From positions 1-6,501 of the forward strand of contig JALQWJ010000085.1 in assembly GCA_023258775.1 (NCBI GenBank): a stretch of DNA of 6,501 nucleotides, in the 5' to 3' direction. Below are positions 5,794 to 6,501 of the stretch, piece after piece (the first letter of the stretch is position 1; each line of letters opens with the position of its first letter). The notes under the pieces were generated by a model. It worked only from the letters and a program-made list of their open reading frames with translations, made no database searches and was not told the DNA's origin. The DNA comes from Burkholderiaceae bacterium. GTDB lineage: Bacteria > Pseudomonadota > Gammaproteobacteria > Burkholderiales > Burkholderiaceae_E. A program made the translations under genes and the position numbers.

Positions 5794-6501
5794 GTGGGGA
5801 TGATGCAAGATAAAGTTGTTATTGTGACCGGAGCCGGTGGTGGCATAGGGCGTGCGATCGCTTTGGCCATGGCAGCAGAGGGTGCCAAGGTTTTGGTCAA
5901 CGATATTGGCGCAAGCGTGAGCGGCGAAGGCAATGACCAAGGTCCTGCGGCAGCCGTGGTCTCTGAGATCGCAGCGCTGGGTGGTCAGGCGTTTGCCAAT
6001 ACCGATTCTGTTGCCGATGCAGCAGGTGCCCAGCGCATTGTTGATGCTGCGCTTGCGCGTTTTGGCCGCTTAGACGCGGTGGTCAATAATGCAGGCATAT
6101 TGCGCGATCGTTTCTTTTTTAAGATGAGTAACGATGATTTTGATGCAGTCGTCAAAGTGCATCTTTATGGCAGTTATTACATGAGTCGTGCTGCGGCTAA
6201 CCTCTTCAAAGAGCAGCAGTCAGGCGCATTCGTCCACATGACATCAACCTCAGGTCTGATTGGCAATCTGGGTCAGGCCAATTATGCGGCTGCGAAGCTA
6301 GCCTTGGTTGCGCTTTCAAAATCAATCGCACTTGACATGGCACGTTATCAGGTTCGATCAAATTGTATAGCGCCATTCGCATGGAGCCGAATGATTGGTT
6401 CAATTCCAACCGACACCCCAGAGCAACAGGCCCGGGTTGCCAAGATCCAGCAAATGACACCAGAGAAAATCGCACCGATTGCAGTCTACTTAGCGAGCGA
6501 T
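5794..6501 (+). CDS. Short-chain dehydrogenase, MFE-2/HSD17B4-like, probable (3R)-hydroxyacyl-CoA dehydrogenase (3'-truncated by window)
   Basis: This is an NAD(P)-dependent short-chain dehydrogenase, open at the window edge after 236 codons; no stop codon is in view. The Rossmann start VIVTGAGGGIGRA (9-21) carries the TGxxxGxG loop. Asp37 at the end of the second strand favours NAD over NADP. NNAG is at 98-101. The catalytic Ser151, Tyr164 and Lys168 are seen in MTSTSG and NYAAAK. The VNDIG followed by a Gly-rich insert (35-50), KVHLYGS (121-127) and GNLGQANYAAAK (157-168) resemble the dehydrogenase half of peroxisomal multifunctional enzyme 2 (HSD17B4/Fox2), which oxidises (3R)-hydroxyacyl-CoA. 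The acyl-CoA substrate is inferred from that likeness; another ketone or alcohol substrate cannot be excluded. His123 stands where classical SDRs have the catalytic Asn, as in the MFE-2 group. The gene has its own strong ribosome binding site after a 71-base gap, and its function is unrelated to the operon before it. Confidence 0.88.
   Translation, partial: MGMMQDKVVIVTGAGGGIGRAIALAMAAEGAKVLVNDIGASVSGEGNDQGPAAAVVSEIAALGGQAFANTDSVADAAGAQRIVDAALARFGRLDAVVNNAGILRDRFFFKMSNDDFDAVVKVHLYGSYYMSRAAANLFKEQQSGAFVHMTSTSGLIGNLGQANYAAAKLALVALSKSIALDMARYQVRSNCIAPFAWSRMIGSIPTDTPEQQARVAKIQQMTPEKIAPIAVYLASD

Overview
The window looks like an ordinary chromosomal housekeeping segment of a betaproteobacterium, most likely a member of Burkholderiales with moderate GC content (roughly mid-50s percent by eye). 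The evidence is the gene set and order (mpl, an RNase II-like gene, a TonB-like gene, aroE, mtgA), which I recall from Burkholderia/Ralstonia-type genomes, and the protein character of the RNase II-like and TonB-like products. The genus cannot be fixed from the sequence alone.

Layout: six genes, all on the + strand, cover almost the whole window. Mpl (1-1314, lacking about 20 N-terminal residues at the window edge) is followed after 14 bases by an RNase II-like exoribonuclease (1329-3371). The 3' end of the RNase gene overlaps the start of a TonB-family energy transducer (about 3331-4182). AroE (4195-5040) follows after 12 bases, and its end overlaps the start of the monofunctional transglycosylase MtgA (about 5030-5722). 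These five genes are packed tightly enough to be one transcription unit. After a 71-base gap comes a short-chain dehydrogenase of the MFE-2/HSD17B4 type (5794 to beyond the window end), preceded by a strong Shine-Dalgarno sequence; it may be a separate or only loosely linked unit.

How the genes relate: mpl (murein tripeptide recycling) and mtgA (glycan strand polymerisation) both serve peptidoglycan. The TonB-like protein would sit in the same inner membrane/periplasm compartment. AroE makes shikimate for aromatic compounds, and the RNase II-like enzyme acts in RNA decay. The dehydrogenase probably belongs to fatty-acid or other acyl-CoA metabolism. The grouping looks like conserved housekeeping synteny rather than one pathway.

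No RNA gene, mobile element, CRISPR array, prophage or attachment site was seen, and there is no gene-free stretch longer than 71 bases. I found no convincing new biological system. The points worth a second look are the altered active-site residues of the RNase II-like protein, the TonB-like protein without a proline-rich spacer, the nested gene junctions, and a marked excess of the palindrome CGATCG in all three codon phases.
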